The translations under genes and the position numbers were made by a program. Of a DNA stretch of 64,000 bases, positions 15,752-24,244 are shown one piece after another. The notes under the pieces were generated by a model, which saw nothing but the letters and a program-made list of their open reading frames with translations, did not search any database and was not told the DNA's origin. Source of the DNA: Acinetobacter soli (GTDB taxonomy: Bacteria; Pseudomonadota; Gammaproteobacteria; Pseudomonadales; Moraxellaceae); assembly GCF_000760595.1 (NCBI RefSeq), contig NZ_BBNM01000002.1, positions 372,001 through 436,000 of the forward strand, given 5' to 3'. How positions within the stretch are numbered: the first letter of the stretch is position 1; the number at the start of each line of letters is the position of its first letter.

Positions 15752-18641
15752 TATGTAATACCTTATATGAGAATATTATATTTACTTTGCGGTTTGAACA
15801 TTCAATTTTTTCTATTACGAAATTATTATCATATTTCATAAGATGGTATAATTTTTTTATTCCACTTCGATCTTCAGATAACTGTGCATTATCAATGTCC
15901 ATTTCTTGATCGACTTGGAGTCTACTATTGATATAATCTTCGTTGTCGGTATCTTTTATATCAGAGCTAACAGAAACTATAATTTTATAATTTGATGGAT
16001 CAATTGTATAGAGTTTTTCTAAATGGCTAGTTGGTTTTCCATGTTTCGCTGCATTATAGATAATCACATATAATGCATCATATATAACATGATACGCTCC
16101 ACCAAATAATTCGAAATCGAATTGATTATCTCCATCTATATCTTTGAACAAAGGAAACGTGTCTCTGACTTCTTCGATAACAGCTTTAAAGAGAAGTGAT
16201 AAACTTGCTTTAGGTGCCACTGAATGAGGTCTTTTGAACCATTCATATATAGAAATAAATTTATCATTAATTGTTCTATGTAACTCTAATGTAAAACTAG
16301 TTGTTAGTTCCTTAATTCTTTGATTTTGGTTGGTTTTTAATTGTTCTATTTTTGTTTTATTTAATATTTCATTTTTTTGATTTTTAAGAAAATCATTAAT
16401 ATTTCTTAAATCAATTACGATTAAGCGCCAGCAATATTCAACAATAACGGTACTTAAAGAACTAGTGCCATTTTTTGAAATAAATTCAGAAATTATATTC
16501 TTGGCACAAGCATGAGCAACATCTGTTTTACTAGGAGAATTTAGGTCAGTTTGTATTAAACCATCTTTATTTTTGGTAGATTGAATATGTAAATTATGCC
16601 GAATGATATTATCAATTGTTTTCTCATATTCATTTTTCCAAATTTTCCATTGAGTTAGAAAGGAAGGGTCGGATAGAAGCACTTCGTATTGTTCCTCTAA
16701 AGGGATAATTACATTTGAAAATAAATGTCCTTTAAAAGTACCATGTCTAATTCTCCGACCAAGATATGATGAAATCCCAAATATCTTATTATTACAAAAT
16801 TCAAAGTATGCTTTTTCTATTAGTAATAATAATTGAGGAGAGTCATAATAATCTAATAAACCATTTTGACTCAAACTTGATAAACAGCTATTAAATTCTC
16901 TTAATATATCATCGCATATCCATTCATTAAATCTAAAAGAATCAACATAAATTCTGTTGTCATCAATTTCATTTCTTATTCTATTAATTTGGTGATCAAT
17001 TAGAAGGGTTCTTGCTCTATCATTATATTGTCTGTCCCCTGTAAAATCACCCATCCAAGTATGTAGGTCTGCTCTTGTTTCAGTTATTTTTAAAGTTGTA
17101 GGAATAATTTGAGACATTGTAGCAATGAAATCTTCCGTGCATAATTCATAAGTATACTCAGCCACAGCTTTTGATTTTGTTGATAAGTATTTTACAAAGT
17201 CGACTAAATTGCTATTGAATCTTTCAATAGTAATTTTTTGAATATATTTTTTTAATCGATGATTATCTTTTTCATTTCTACTTTTTTTACCTATGAGGAG
17301 ATAAAAAATGATCTGTGACTCTAGACAGTCCGTTTTTTCTGCTGCCATTCTTAAGTGTTTTTGATCTACTGTCCGTGATAGATCTTGGGTTCTTCCCATT
17401 AAATTATATAAACTTGATAATGAGATTATTACATTACCTTCATTTTTCATCATAATGTTATTAAAAATTGAAGATCGTGTTATAGATCCAGATTCTTCTA
17501 AGATTTTTAAATCTGAATAATTATGTGTCGTCAAACTTTGTGAAATGGATAATTCATCTAAACTTAAATCAGCTATCCATTCATTTATTATATGTAGTTG
17601 TTCTTTAATTTCTATTTTCCCCATAGATTCACTATAGAAATTGTCATTTAAAATTCTATATTTATAAATATCATTGATCTCGTACCATGCACTGGAATGT
17701 TTGTAAAATATATCTTCACTATCTGTTTCATAATTATTCATATAGAATTTTGCTAAGTCATTTAAATCTATGCATGGATTTTTTATTGATATAATATTGT
17801 CAATTATATCTAGAATTTTTAGATTTAGAAAATTATTATTATATTTTAAAAAGAACAAACCATCTATTAAAGAGCTTTGTATATTGCTTAATAATTTTTC
17901 ATTTATTTCTTCAAGATTGTGGCTTTGTAAATGTGTGAAAGGTATTTCTGATATGTGTTTGCAAAACAAGCTTTTTTCATGCCTATTAATTATGGATTTT
18001 TTAAGTCCTAAATAATCTATATCGATTTGATAGCATTGCTGTAACGAGCTAATAATTAAATTTCGCCCCGTAGAGTTGTATTCACTAATAAATTTTTGAA
18101 CAAAATTTAGATTATTTTTATCATTATTTAATTCTTTTATTAGAAGAATCTTTCTTAATAAAAAATGACTATAACCAAATTTTTGGTAAATTTTTTCAAT
18201 TTCAGAATCAGATTCTTTATACTTTTTGGTTACAATTAATTTATTTAAATTATCTATTTTTTTAAAAAAATCATTTAACTTGTTTTTATTTTGTAATGCT
18301 AATAATTCTACGATCTTTACTTGTTTTTTAAACTCAATACATTTTAGGCGTTGAAAGTCATCATAAACTTGGGCGGTAGTAGGGAAGTAGTCAGGAATAA
18401 CTTTTCTTTCATAATCTTCAATCTTAGTTAGAGCATTATAAATTTTTACTAAATCTTTGCACTGATACAGTTTTCTAAATTTATTTAAAACTTTAATTTG
18501 ATCTTGGTTTGGATCAAAGAGAATTGGTCGTAAAAGATTGCGAGAAGCAACATCTAATTTCTTAAAGTTCTGAAGAAACTCTGATTGATTAATTGTTATT
18601 TTTTTAATATTAAAGTGATTGGTATTTGTACTTATATTCAT
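15744..18641 (-). CDS. dtcA: DtcA-like sensor histidine kinase
   Basis: Large cytoplasmic sensor of 965 residues with no membrane segment. The first 750 or so residues are helical and repeat-like, the expected infection-sensing part. A candidate phosphoacceptor His at about 788 sits in LELHRTINDKF, followed by a GHKL ATPase domain with the N-box Asn in YNAAKHG (about 863) and a Gly at about 927 in SEDRSGIKKL. The G boxes are weak. With the receiver and receiver-PNP genes it matches DtcA. ATG 18641 is chosen over TTG 18644 because GGAGGA lies 8 bp upstream. It is the most A+T-rich gene in the window. Confidence 0.87.
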   Translation of the reverse strand: MNISTNTNHFNIKKITINQSEFLQNFKKLDVASRNLLRPILFDPNQDQIKVLNKFRKLYQCKDLVKIYNALTKIEDYERKVIPDYFPTTAQVYDDFQRLKCIEFKKQVKIVELLALQNKNKLNDFFKKIDNLNKLIVTKKYKESDSEIEKIYQKFGYSHFLLRKILLIKELNNDKNNLNFVQKFISEYNSTGRNLIISSLQQCYQIDIDYLGLKKSIINRHEKSLFCKHISEIPFTHLQSHNLEEINEKLLSNIQSSLIDGLFFLKYNNNFLNLKILDIIDNIISIKNPCIDLNDLAKFYMNNYETDSEDIFYKHSSAWYEINDIYKYRILNDNFYSESMGKIEIKEQLHIINEWIADLSLDELSISQSLTTHNYSDLKILEESGSITRSSIFNNIMMKNEGNVIISLSSLYNLMGRTQDLSRTVDQKHLRMAAEKTDCLESQIIFYLLIGKKSRNEKDNHRLKKYIQKITIERFNSNLVDFVKYLSTKSKAVAEYTYELCTEDFIATMSQIIPTTLKITETRADLHTWMGDFTGDRQYNDRARTLLIDHQINRIRNEIDDNRIYVDSFRFNEWICDDILREFNSCLSSLSQNGLLDYYDSPQLLLLIEKAYFEFCNNKIFGISSYLGRRIRHGTFKGHLFSNVIIPLEEQYEVLLSDPSFLTQWKIWKNEYEKTIDNIIRHNLHIQSTKNKDGLIQTDLNSPSKTDVAHACAKNIISEFISKNGTSSLSTVIVEYCWRLIVIDLRNINDFLKNQKNEILNKTKIEQLKTNQNQRIKELTTSFTLELHRTINDKFISIYEWFKRPHSVAPKASLSLLFKAVIEEVRDTFPLFKDIDGDNQFDFELFGGAYHVIYDALYVIIYNAAKHGKPTSHLEKLYTIDPSNYKIIVSVSSDIKDTDNEDYINSRLQVDQEMDIDNAQLSEDRSGIKKLYHLMKYDNNFVIEKIECSNRKVNIIFSYKVLHNV

Positions 18642-18843
18642 CAATCTTTCCTCCCCCTTTGATTGAGCTATAGATTTTACTGCTAATTTGATTTAATTTC
18701 ATTCACTTTTAATTGGGCTTAGGTTAATAATTTGCATCCTTGATTAATCCAATTTTATTAGATATGCAAATACAATAAAGGTAAAAGATGCGTTTGACTA
18801 TATCTTTGATAAAAATAATGCTTTAAGGAGTTTCAATGCATAC

Positions 18844-19206
18844 ATGATAGGGGTGGCATATGATGATAGTGATTCTTTCTTTTTCGTTAATCTCACCATA
18901 GATGATGAAGATATAGAAAATAATGCGCTTTACTACCATGCTCATGTTATAAGTGGAAAAATTCGAAGTCCAGAGGGAGAAGAGGATTTTTACAGTGCAG
19001 AGAGCATTGAAGACTTGCTTGATCAATTGCCCCTGATTGCTTCTGATTTAAGCTATCATGTCTATAAGCTAGATGAGGATGTGTTAGGGCTAAGTAGTGA
19101 ATATACCTTAAAATCGCTCTTTCCTAGACTACCTAACCCTGACATTCATGATCTAGATGAATTTAAAGTAGAGGCTATTAAGTTGGTATCTATGCTTAAC
19201 CATTAA
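18844..19206 (+). CDS. Unrecognised 120-residue acidic island protein
   Basis: Small acidic protein of unknown function, divergent from dtcA. It contains VAYDDSDSFFFVNLTIDDED near the start and a run of Asp/Glu-rich helices; no family is recognised and no membrane segment is seen. The start is doubtful: AAGGAG (18825-18830) is well placed for ATG 18836, but that frame stops after three codons, and ATG 18844 is 13 bp from it. The same frame stays open upstream to about 18748 with protein-like sequence (KVKDAFDYIFDKNNALRSFNAY) but no standard start. It may be a broken or truncated gene. Confidence 0.5.
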   Translation: MIGVAYDDSDSFFFVNLTIDDEDIENNALYYHAHVISGKIRSPEGEEDFYSAESIEDLLDQLPLIASDLSYHVYKLDEDVLGLSSEYTLKSLFPRLPNPDIHDLDEFKVEAIKLVSMLNH

Positions 19207-19503
19207 TATGATAGAGTTATTTTTTATTCAAGTTATTGTAATAGCAGGTTTTTTACTTTTAAAAACGAGTACCTTGGTGAGTACCTTTAGAATTTTTAAT
19301 TTCAATAAATTTAATTAAAACAAATAGATGTGACTGTATATTGATCCCGACCCTCGGAATAGGTTTTTCATTAATTCTATAAATTAAAGAAAGTTAAAAA
19401 TTGTGGTTAGCTGGATAGCTTACTACGATAAGAAACTAAACCATGCTGGATGTATGATGATATATAATCAAAAACTATTTACATAAAATTAGATACTTAG
19501 TAA

Positions 19504-19549
19504 GTTTGATTATACACTCACTAAGTGTTTATAAAGTACTTTCATACAA
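19504..19549 (-). repeat. Right terminal inverted repeat of the island
   Basis: On the minus strand it reads TTGTATGAAAGTA, 10 bp, ACTTAGTGA, then TATAATCAAAC, matching the left repeat at 8476-8524 in both block order and spacing. Confidence 0.75.
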
Positions 19550-19568
19550 TTTTGTATGAGAGTACTTT
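19533..19568. promoter_or_regulatory. Recombination-site-like dyad (attR candidate)
   Basis: Two 17-bp arms, AAAGTACTTTCATACAA and TTGTATGAGAGTACTTT, are inverted with one mismatch and a 2-bp centre. The inner arm is the island end and the outer arm would be host DNA, the arrangement expected for a tyrosine-recombinase core site. Confidence 0.55.
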
Positions 19569-19606
19569 GTAAATATTACTTAATAGAGTCTCATACTGAA
19601 TTACTT

Positions 19607-19659
19607 AAAAAATCCACACAAGCGATGCTCTAGAAAAGCATCGCTGTGTGGATTTTTTT
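19607..19659 (+). terminator. Strong terminator, perhaps the original glmS terminator
   Basis: Long stem AATCCACACAAGCGATGCT / AGCATCGCTGTGTGGATT with one bulge, followed by seven T. It lies just outside the island's right end, so before insertion it would have followed glmS by about 160 bp. Confidence 0.8.
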
Positions 19660-19710
19660 ATGTTTGTGAAATAAGCCGCTAAATTTAGATTCTATTTGGC
19701 ATCAACAATT

Positions 19711-19737
19711 CAACCTGCATCTATTGCAGGTTTTTTT
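19711..19737 (+). terminator. Second terminator upstream of fahA
   Basis: Stem AACCTGC / GCAGGTT with loop ATCTATT, then seven T. Confidence 0.75.
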
Positions 19738-19862
19738 ATCTATTTAAATTTTTATCTATCAATATAATTACATTATACATAAATAAATTTCGTATTGCGT
19801 AATTATAAAAAATCCGTATGATGAAAGATAAAGAGATTACTGATATGCCAAGGAATGCTGAC

Positions 19863-21182
19863 ATGAGCGCGCATTTATCTTCATTTATCGAGGTTTCCCC
19901 GACTTCGGATTTTCCTATTCAGAATTTGCCTTACGGAATTTTTAGCGAAACCACAACAGGTAAACGCCGTGTAGGCGTGGCACTCGGCGACTGGGTGGTC
20001 GATCTGGCGGCACTTGAGCGTGCAGGGCTTTTAACTCTCCAAGAGGGTGAACAGTTTTTCGACCAACCTACCTTAAATAAATTTATTGAAAGTGGTAAAG
20101 CACATTGGCACAGCACGCGACAAACCTTGCAGCGCTTATTGTCTAAAAATGAAGCGACGCTTCGCGATAACACCACGCTTCGCCAGCACGCTTTTTATCA
20201 GCAAAGCGACGTGGTGATGCATTTACCTGTACATATTCCGGGCTATACCGATTTTTATTCGTCTAAAGAACACGCCACCAATGTGGGCTGCATGTTTCGT
20301 GACCCCAAAAATGCGTTATTGCCGAACTGGTCTGAGCTACCTGTGGGCTATAACGGACGCGCCAGCTCGGTGGTGGTAAGCGGTACCAATATTGTGCGTC
20401 CATCGGGTCAAATCAAATTGCCCGATCAGGAGCGTCCTGTCTTTTCAGCCTGTCGCAAGCTGGATTTTGAACTGGAAACGGGCTTTATTGTGGGCAAGGC
20501 AACTCACCTAGGTGAACCGATTTCAATTGAAAACGCATGGGATCATATTTTTGGTGTGGTGCTGTTTAACGACTGGTCGGCGCGCGATTTGCAACAGTGG
20601 GAATATGTACCACTCGGGCCGTTCAATGCCAAAACTTTTGCCTCTTCCATCTCGCCATGGATTGTCACGCTAGAGGCACTTGAACCGTTTCGAACGCATT
20701 CGCCACAACAAGATCCACTGCCACTGGCTTATTTACAAGAAGATCTTTCGGCCAACAGTTACGACATTCATTTATCGGTAGAACTCAAAGCTGCCGAACA
20801 ACAACATGCAGATGTGATTTGCAGCACCAATTTTAAATATATGTACTGGTCGATGGCACAACAACTAACCCATCACACGGTGGCAGGCTGTAATGTACAA
20901 GTGGGTGACTTGATGGGGTCAGGCACTATTTCTGGCCCGACTCCAGATTCTTATGGCTCGCTGCTTGAACTCACATGGAATAATACGCGTCCATTACAAC
21001 TTTCAAACGGTGAGCAGCGCGGCTTTTTACAAGATGGCGATACGCTAATCATGAAAGGTTATTGTGAAAAAAATGGCTTACGGATTGGCTTTGGCGAAGT
21101 GACAGGCACGATCTTGCCGGCACGTCAATTCGCTTTTCAAGAAACCGAAGCACAGGAACGCACCGACTATGCAACTGTATAG
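19863..21182 (+). CDS. fahA: Fumarylacetoacetase
   Basis: Last step of tyrosine/homogentisate breakdown: splits fumarylacetoacetate into fumarate and acetoacetate. The protein has the SH3-like N-terminal domain and the FAH catalytic domain with the metal-binding and active-site stretches KLDFELETGFIVG and FGVVLFNDWSARDLQQWEYVPLGPF. ATG 19863 (MSAHLSSF) is preferred to the upstream ATGs because CCAAGGAA lies 8 bp before it; the longer reading would be 454 residues. It overlaps maiA by 14 bp, forming an operon with it and the VOC gene. Homogentisate dioxygenase is not in this window. Confidence 0.95.
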   Translation: MSAHLSSFIEVSPTSDFPIQNLPYGIFSETTTGKRRVGVALGDWVVDLAALERAGLLTLQEGEQFFDQPTLNKFIESGKAHWHSTRQTLQRLLSKNEATLRDNTTLRQHAFYQQSDVVMHLPVHIPGYTDFYSSKEHATNVGCMFRDPKNALLPNWSELPVGYNGRASSVVVSGTNIVRPSGQIKLPDQERPVFSACRKLDFELETGFIVGKATHLGEPISIENAWDHIFGVVLFNDWSARDLQQWEYVPLGPFNAKTFASSISPWIVTLEALEPFRTHSPQQDPLPLAYLQEDLSANSYDIHLSVELKAAEQQHADVICSTNFKYMYWSMAQQLTHHTVAGCNVQVGDLMGSGTISGPTPDSYGSLLELTWNNTRPLQLSNGEQRGFLQDGDTLIMKGYCEKNGLRIGFGEVTGTILPARQFAFQETEAQERTDYATV

Positions 21183-21807
21183 CTATTTTAGAAGCTCGGC
21201 GGCGTTTCGAGTCCGCATTGCACTTGCCATTAAGGGACTGACTGCCGAAATTGTACCCGTTCATTTACTTCAAGATGGCGGTCAGCAACACTCACCTGCG
21301 TATGCACAGCTTAATCCGAGCGAGCTGGTGCCGACCTTACAAGACCAAGAGCGTGTTCTGACCCAGTCGCTGAGTATTCTTGAATATCTTGAAGAGCAAT
21401 ATCCAGATCGAAGACTTTTGCCGCAAGCGGCCCATTTACGCGCCCAAGTTCGTGCCTTTTGTCTCAATATTGCCTGTGATATTCATCCGCTAAATAACCT
21501 GCGGGTACTGCAATATTTAACAGGTACGCTTAAGCTCTCTGATATCGAAAAAAATCAATGGTATCAGCACTGGATTGTGACTGGCCTAAATAGCCTGGAA
21601 GCCCAATTACAGGCGACGGCAGGTAAATTTTGTTTTGGTGATCAGCTGACCATGGCAGATTGCTGCCTGATTCCACAAGTTTATAACGCCAAACGCTTTC
21701 AAATTGATTTAAGCGCCTATCCACTCATTGAAGCGGTCTATGCACAGTGTATGACCCTCCCGGCGTTTATTGAAGCGGCGCCAGAACAACAACCCGATGC
21801 TGCATAA
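21169..21807 (+). CDS. maiA: Maleylacetoacetate isomerase
   Basis: Zeta-class glutathione S-transferase of 212 residues that isomerises maleylacetoacetate to fumarylacetoacetate, the substrate of the preceding gene. It starts MQLYSYFRSSAAFRVRIALAIKGL, the zeta-class signature with the catalytic SSA/S-x-R region, followed by NPSELVPTL and QSLSILEYLEEQYP, typical of the thioredoxin-like half, and a helical C-terminal domain. The overlap with fahA supports cotranscription. Confidence 0.95.
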   Translation: MQLYSYFRSSAAFRVRIALAIKGLTAEIVPVHLLQDGGQQHSPAYAQLNPSELVPTLQDQERVLTQSLSILEYLEEQYPDRRLLPQAAHLRAQVRAFCLNIACDIHPLNNLRVLQYLTGTLKLSDIEKNQWYQHWIVTGLNSLEAQLQATAGKFCFGDQLTMADCCLIPQVYNAKRFQIDLSAYPLIEAVYAQCMTLPAFIEAAPEQQPDAA

Positions 21808-21816
21808 AATAAGGAC

Positions 21817-22374
21817 ATGAGCATGACATTTAAAATCGAACAAATCCACCATGTGGCTTATCGCTGCAAAGACGCCAAAGAAACCGTCGAATGGTACAAA
21901 AAGAATCTGCATATGGATTTTATTTTGGCCTTTGCCGAAGATCATGTGCCTTCAACCAAAGCCTTCGACCCATATATGCATCTGTTTTTAGATGCGGGCA
22001 ATGGCAACGTACTGGCATTTTTTGAGTTGCCACACCAACCGGATATGGGCCGAGATGAAAACACCCCGAAATGGGTACAGCATCTGGCACTGCGTGTAAA
22101 AGACGAAGCCACCTTACTTGAGGCCAAAGCACATCTGGAAAACAATGGTGTGGACGTTCTAGGCGTGACCAATCACGGAATTTTCCACTCGATTTACTTT
22201 TTCGATCCGAATGGACACCGTATCGAACTCACTTATGATGATCCGCGCTCGCCTGAAAAGATTGCAAAAATTACCGATCAGATCAAACAAGAGATGCTAG
22301 ACGAGTGGACACGCACCAAACGTGCCCCACATCATACACAGTTTTTACATGCTGAAGAATTGAGCGAAATCTAA
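21817..22374 (+). CDS. VOC (glyoxalase/dioxygenase fold) family protein
   Basis: A 185-residue single-unit VOC protein following maiA by 9 bp. Metal-ligand positions are visible: His in IHHVAYRC near the start, His in VQHLALRVKD, and Glu in HRIELTYDD near residue 130. Its place in the fahA-maiA operon suggests a role in aromatic amino acid breakdown, but it is too short to be 4-hydroxyphenylpyruvate or homogentisate dioxygenase, so the substrate is unknown. An in-frame ATG 6 bp later is equally possible as the start. Confidence 0.85.
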   Translation: MSMTFKIEQIHHVAYRCKDAKETVEWYKKNLHMDFILAFAEDHVPSTKAFDPYMHLFLDAGNGNVLAFFELPHQPDMGRDENTPKWVQHLALRVKDEATLLEAKAHLENNGVDVLGVTNHGIFHSIYFFDPNGHRIELTYDDPRSPEKIAKITDQIKQEMLDEWTRTKRAPHHTQFLHAEELSEI

Positions 22375-22480
22375 TTTTGAGGAGTTATGTATACTGGCGC
22401 TATTTTTTTGATTTTTCATGCTATGTTCGAGGCGTGCCGCAATAAGCAGCCCCATAATATCGTATAAGCAGGAGAATGCT

Positions 22481-22768
22481 TTGGACATACAAAAAATAGA
22501 AGATGGCAAACAGGGCATGTTTCAGGCCCTAGATGACGACAAAGTCGCGGGTGAAATGCACTTTACTTGGGTAGGCGATCATAGCCTGAGTATTGACCAC
22601 ACCGAAGTCGAAAGTGCGTATCGTGGAAGAGGCATTGGCCGTGAGTTGCTCGATGCATTGATCAACTTTGCTCGACAAGATCAAATCAAGGTCATTCCAC
22701 TTTGCCCATATGCAAAATCGGTATTTGATAAACGCCCTGAATTGCAAGATGTGTTGCGAGACGCATAA
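22481..22768 (+). CDS. Small GNAT N-acetyltransferase (YjdJ-like)
   Basis: A compact acetyltransferase of 95 residues with the acetyl-CoA loop YRGRGIGRELLDAL and the C-terminal motif IPLCPYAKSVFDKRPEL, typical of the YjdJ/Gcn5-related short family. TTG 22481 is the probable start because GGAGA lies 5 bp upstream; an ATG at 22418 would add 21 residues unlike the family. The substrate is unknown. It is 2 bp before the DUF523 gene. Confidence 0.85.
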   Translation: MDIQKIEDGKQGMFQALDDDKVAGEMHFTWVGDHSLSIDHTEVESAYRGRGIGRELLDALINFARQDQIKVIPLCPYAKSVFDKRPELQDVLRDA

Positions 22769-22770
22769 AT

Positions 22771-23238
22771 ATGATTTTGGTCAGTGCCTGTTTGGCTGGT
22801 GAACCAGTACGTTACGATGCAAAAAGTTGTCCTGTTGCACTGGTTCAACGTCTGCTGGCACAAGGTCTGGCCAAAAGTATTTGTCCCGAATGCTTGGGCG
22901 GATTACCTACCCCTCGCCCTGCTGCCGAAATTCAGGGCGGTTCGGGTGAGGATGTTTTGGCTGGTCGCGCACGGGTGATAGATGCGACGGGTGAAGATGT
23001 TACAGCCGCCTTCATCGAAGGTGCCCATCAGGCACTACGCATTGTAAAGCTGCATAATGCCAGCGCAATTGTACTTAAAGAAAATAGCCCCTCATGCGGT
23101 TCACACTTTATTTATAACGGGCATTTTAATGGCCAGAAACAGGCAGGTTTAGGCGTAACTGCCGCACTGCTCAAACAGTACGGATTTGATGTTTTGTCTG
23201 AACATGAACTTGAAGATTGGTATCAACGACAACACTAA
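22771..23238 (+). CDS. DUF523 family protein (YbbK-like)
   Basis: A 155-residue cytoplasmic protein with the DUF523 pattern: ILVSACLAGEPVRYDAKS at the start, CPECLGGLPTPRPAAEIQGG, and LKENSPSCGS. The conserved cysteines suggest metal or Fe-S binding, but no activity is firmly established for the family that I know of. Its end overlaps the convergent transporter gene by 4 bp. Confidence 0.9.
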   Translation: MILVSACLAGEPVRYDAKSCPVALVQRLLAQGLAKSICPECLGGLPTPRPAAEIQGGSGEDVLAGRARVIDATGEDVTAAFIEGAHQALRIVKLHNASAIVLKENSPSCGSHFIYNGHFNGQKQAGLGVTAALLKQYGFDVLSEHELEDWYQRQH

Positions 23239-24197
23239 TCAACAGATGTTGTATCTGTTTCGTCACGACTTTGACGCGCCCAATAAGTCGCCAGCAACGC
23301 GCCTGAGATGTTATGCCACAAACTAAACAAGGCACTCGGTACAGCGGTCAATGGTGACGCCGCGAAATGAACCGCGGCCAGTGCCACACCTAAACCTGAA
23401 TTTTGCATCCCCACTTCAACCGCAATCGCCTTGCCATCGCGATGCGAGAGCTTAAATGCTCGACTGGCCCAGTAGCCAATTAAAAACCCAAGTCCGTTAT
23501 GCAGTATCACCACAGATAAAATTAACGCACCCGACTGTAAAATCGCGGCTTTACTGGCCCCAATAATTGCCGCCACAATCGCAACAATCGCCACGACTGA
23601 AATCAGCGGCATCACCTTGATATATCGATTCACTTGTACTGCAAAAAAACGTCGTAGCAAGAGTCCAATCACGATGGGCACCAGAATCACTTGTAAAATC
23701 GATACAAACATCGACATGGCATCAATCTGAATCCATTGACTGGCCAACAGATAAAAAATAGCAGGTGTCAACAGCGGTGCCAGCAAGGTCGAAACACTGG
23801 TACATGCCACCGAGAGCGCAACGTTGCCTCGCGCCATATAGGTAATTACATTCGATGCCGTTCCACCCGGACAACATCCCACCAAAATCACGCCAATCGC
23901 GATCGCTGAAGGCAACTGAAATAATTGACACAATAAAAAGGCCAGTCCCGGCATCACCACAAACTGCGCCACCACGCCAATCAATACGGCTTTAGGATGG
24001 CGCAGCATGCCTTGAAAATCGTCTAGCGACATGGTCATGCCCATGCCCAGCATAATGATCCCCAGCAGCCATGGAATATAAGCTTTAAGCCATACAAATA
24101 AATCCGGCGTCCAGAGTGCCAGCGCAGCAAAGACCACCACCCAAAGGGCAAAGGTTTTTTGCACAAATGCCGTAAAACGAAGTAAAGCTGTCATCAA
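23235..24197 (-). CDS. BASS-family sodium-dependent transporter
   Basis: A 320-residue membrane protein with about nine to ten hydrophobic segments, of the bile acid:sodium symporter family. Signatures include LGMGMTMSLDDF and VILVGCCPGGTASNVITYMARGNVALSV, where the crossed helices and sodium site lie, and VEVGMQNSGLGVALA. In bacteria such carriers move organic acids such as pantoate or 2-keto acids; the substrate here is not known. It is followed in the opposite sense by the DUF523 gene and preceded by pncA on the same strand. Confidence 0.93.
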   Translation of the reverse strand: MMTALLRFTAFVQKTFALWVVVFAALALWTPDLFVWLKAYIPWLLGIIMLGMGMTMSLDDFQGMLRHPKAVLIGVVAQFVVMPGLAFLLCQLFQLPSAIAIGVILVGCCPGGTASNVITYMARGNVALSVACTSVSTLLAPLLTPAIFYLLASQWIQIDAMSMFVSILQVILVPIVIGLLLRRFFAVQVNRYIKVMPLISVVAIVAIVAAIIGASKAAILQSGALILSVVILHNGLGFLIGYWASRAFKLSHRDGKAIAVEVGMQNSGLGVALAAVHFAASPLTAVPSALFSLWHNISGALLATYWARQSRDETDTTSVD

Positions 24198-24244
24198 GAG
24201 ATAAAACCTTTAAAAACCAAAAGTGAAAAGCATGCTTGCTGAAC

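Larger units (their letters stand above)
8474..19564. mobile_element. GMT-type genomic island carrying Detocs, inserted after glmS
   Basis: An island of about 11 kb with strongly A+T-rich genes unlike the flanking backbone. It holds the gmtY-gmtZ-gmtX trio on the plus strand and, on the minus strand, a serine resolvase and a dtcA-dtcB-dtcC operon; a 120-residue ORF is near the right end. A 15-bp direct repeat, TTTTGTATGAGAGTA, occurs at 8474-8488 and 19550-19564, and spaced inverted repeats lie just inside. The exact ends could differ by tens of bp because further copies of the GTATGAGA half-site follow on the right. No TnsABCDE genes are present although the position is the attTn7 zone. Confidence 0.8.
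19207..19862. other. Gene-free stretch across the island's right end
   Basis: About 650 bp without a credible gene. It holds A+T-rich island DNA to about 19500, the right inverted repeat and recombination-site-like dyad (19504-19568), a further inverted GTATGAGA half-site at 19587-19596, and two terminators (19607-19659 and 19711-19737). The rest to fahA is A+T rich and should contain the fahA promoter, which I cannot place with confidence. Confidence 0.7.

Noticed and set aside
14140..18641. Ordinary two-component regulatory system
   Set aside because: Neither receiver protein has a DNA-binding output domain, and one is fused to a nucleoside-phosphorylase fold; the set fits Detocs instead.
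19208..19279. Short hydrophobic ORF in the island's right end
   Set aside because: It is only 23 codons long, has no ribosome binding site, and lies in low-complexity A+T-rich DNA.
8474..19564. Tn7-like transposon
   Set aside because: The position after glmS suggests it, but no TnsA, TnsB, TnsC or TnsD-like genes are present and the recombinases are of the tyrosine type.
8474..19564. Prophage
   Set aside because: No capsid, tail, terminase, lysis or repressor genes are seen.
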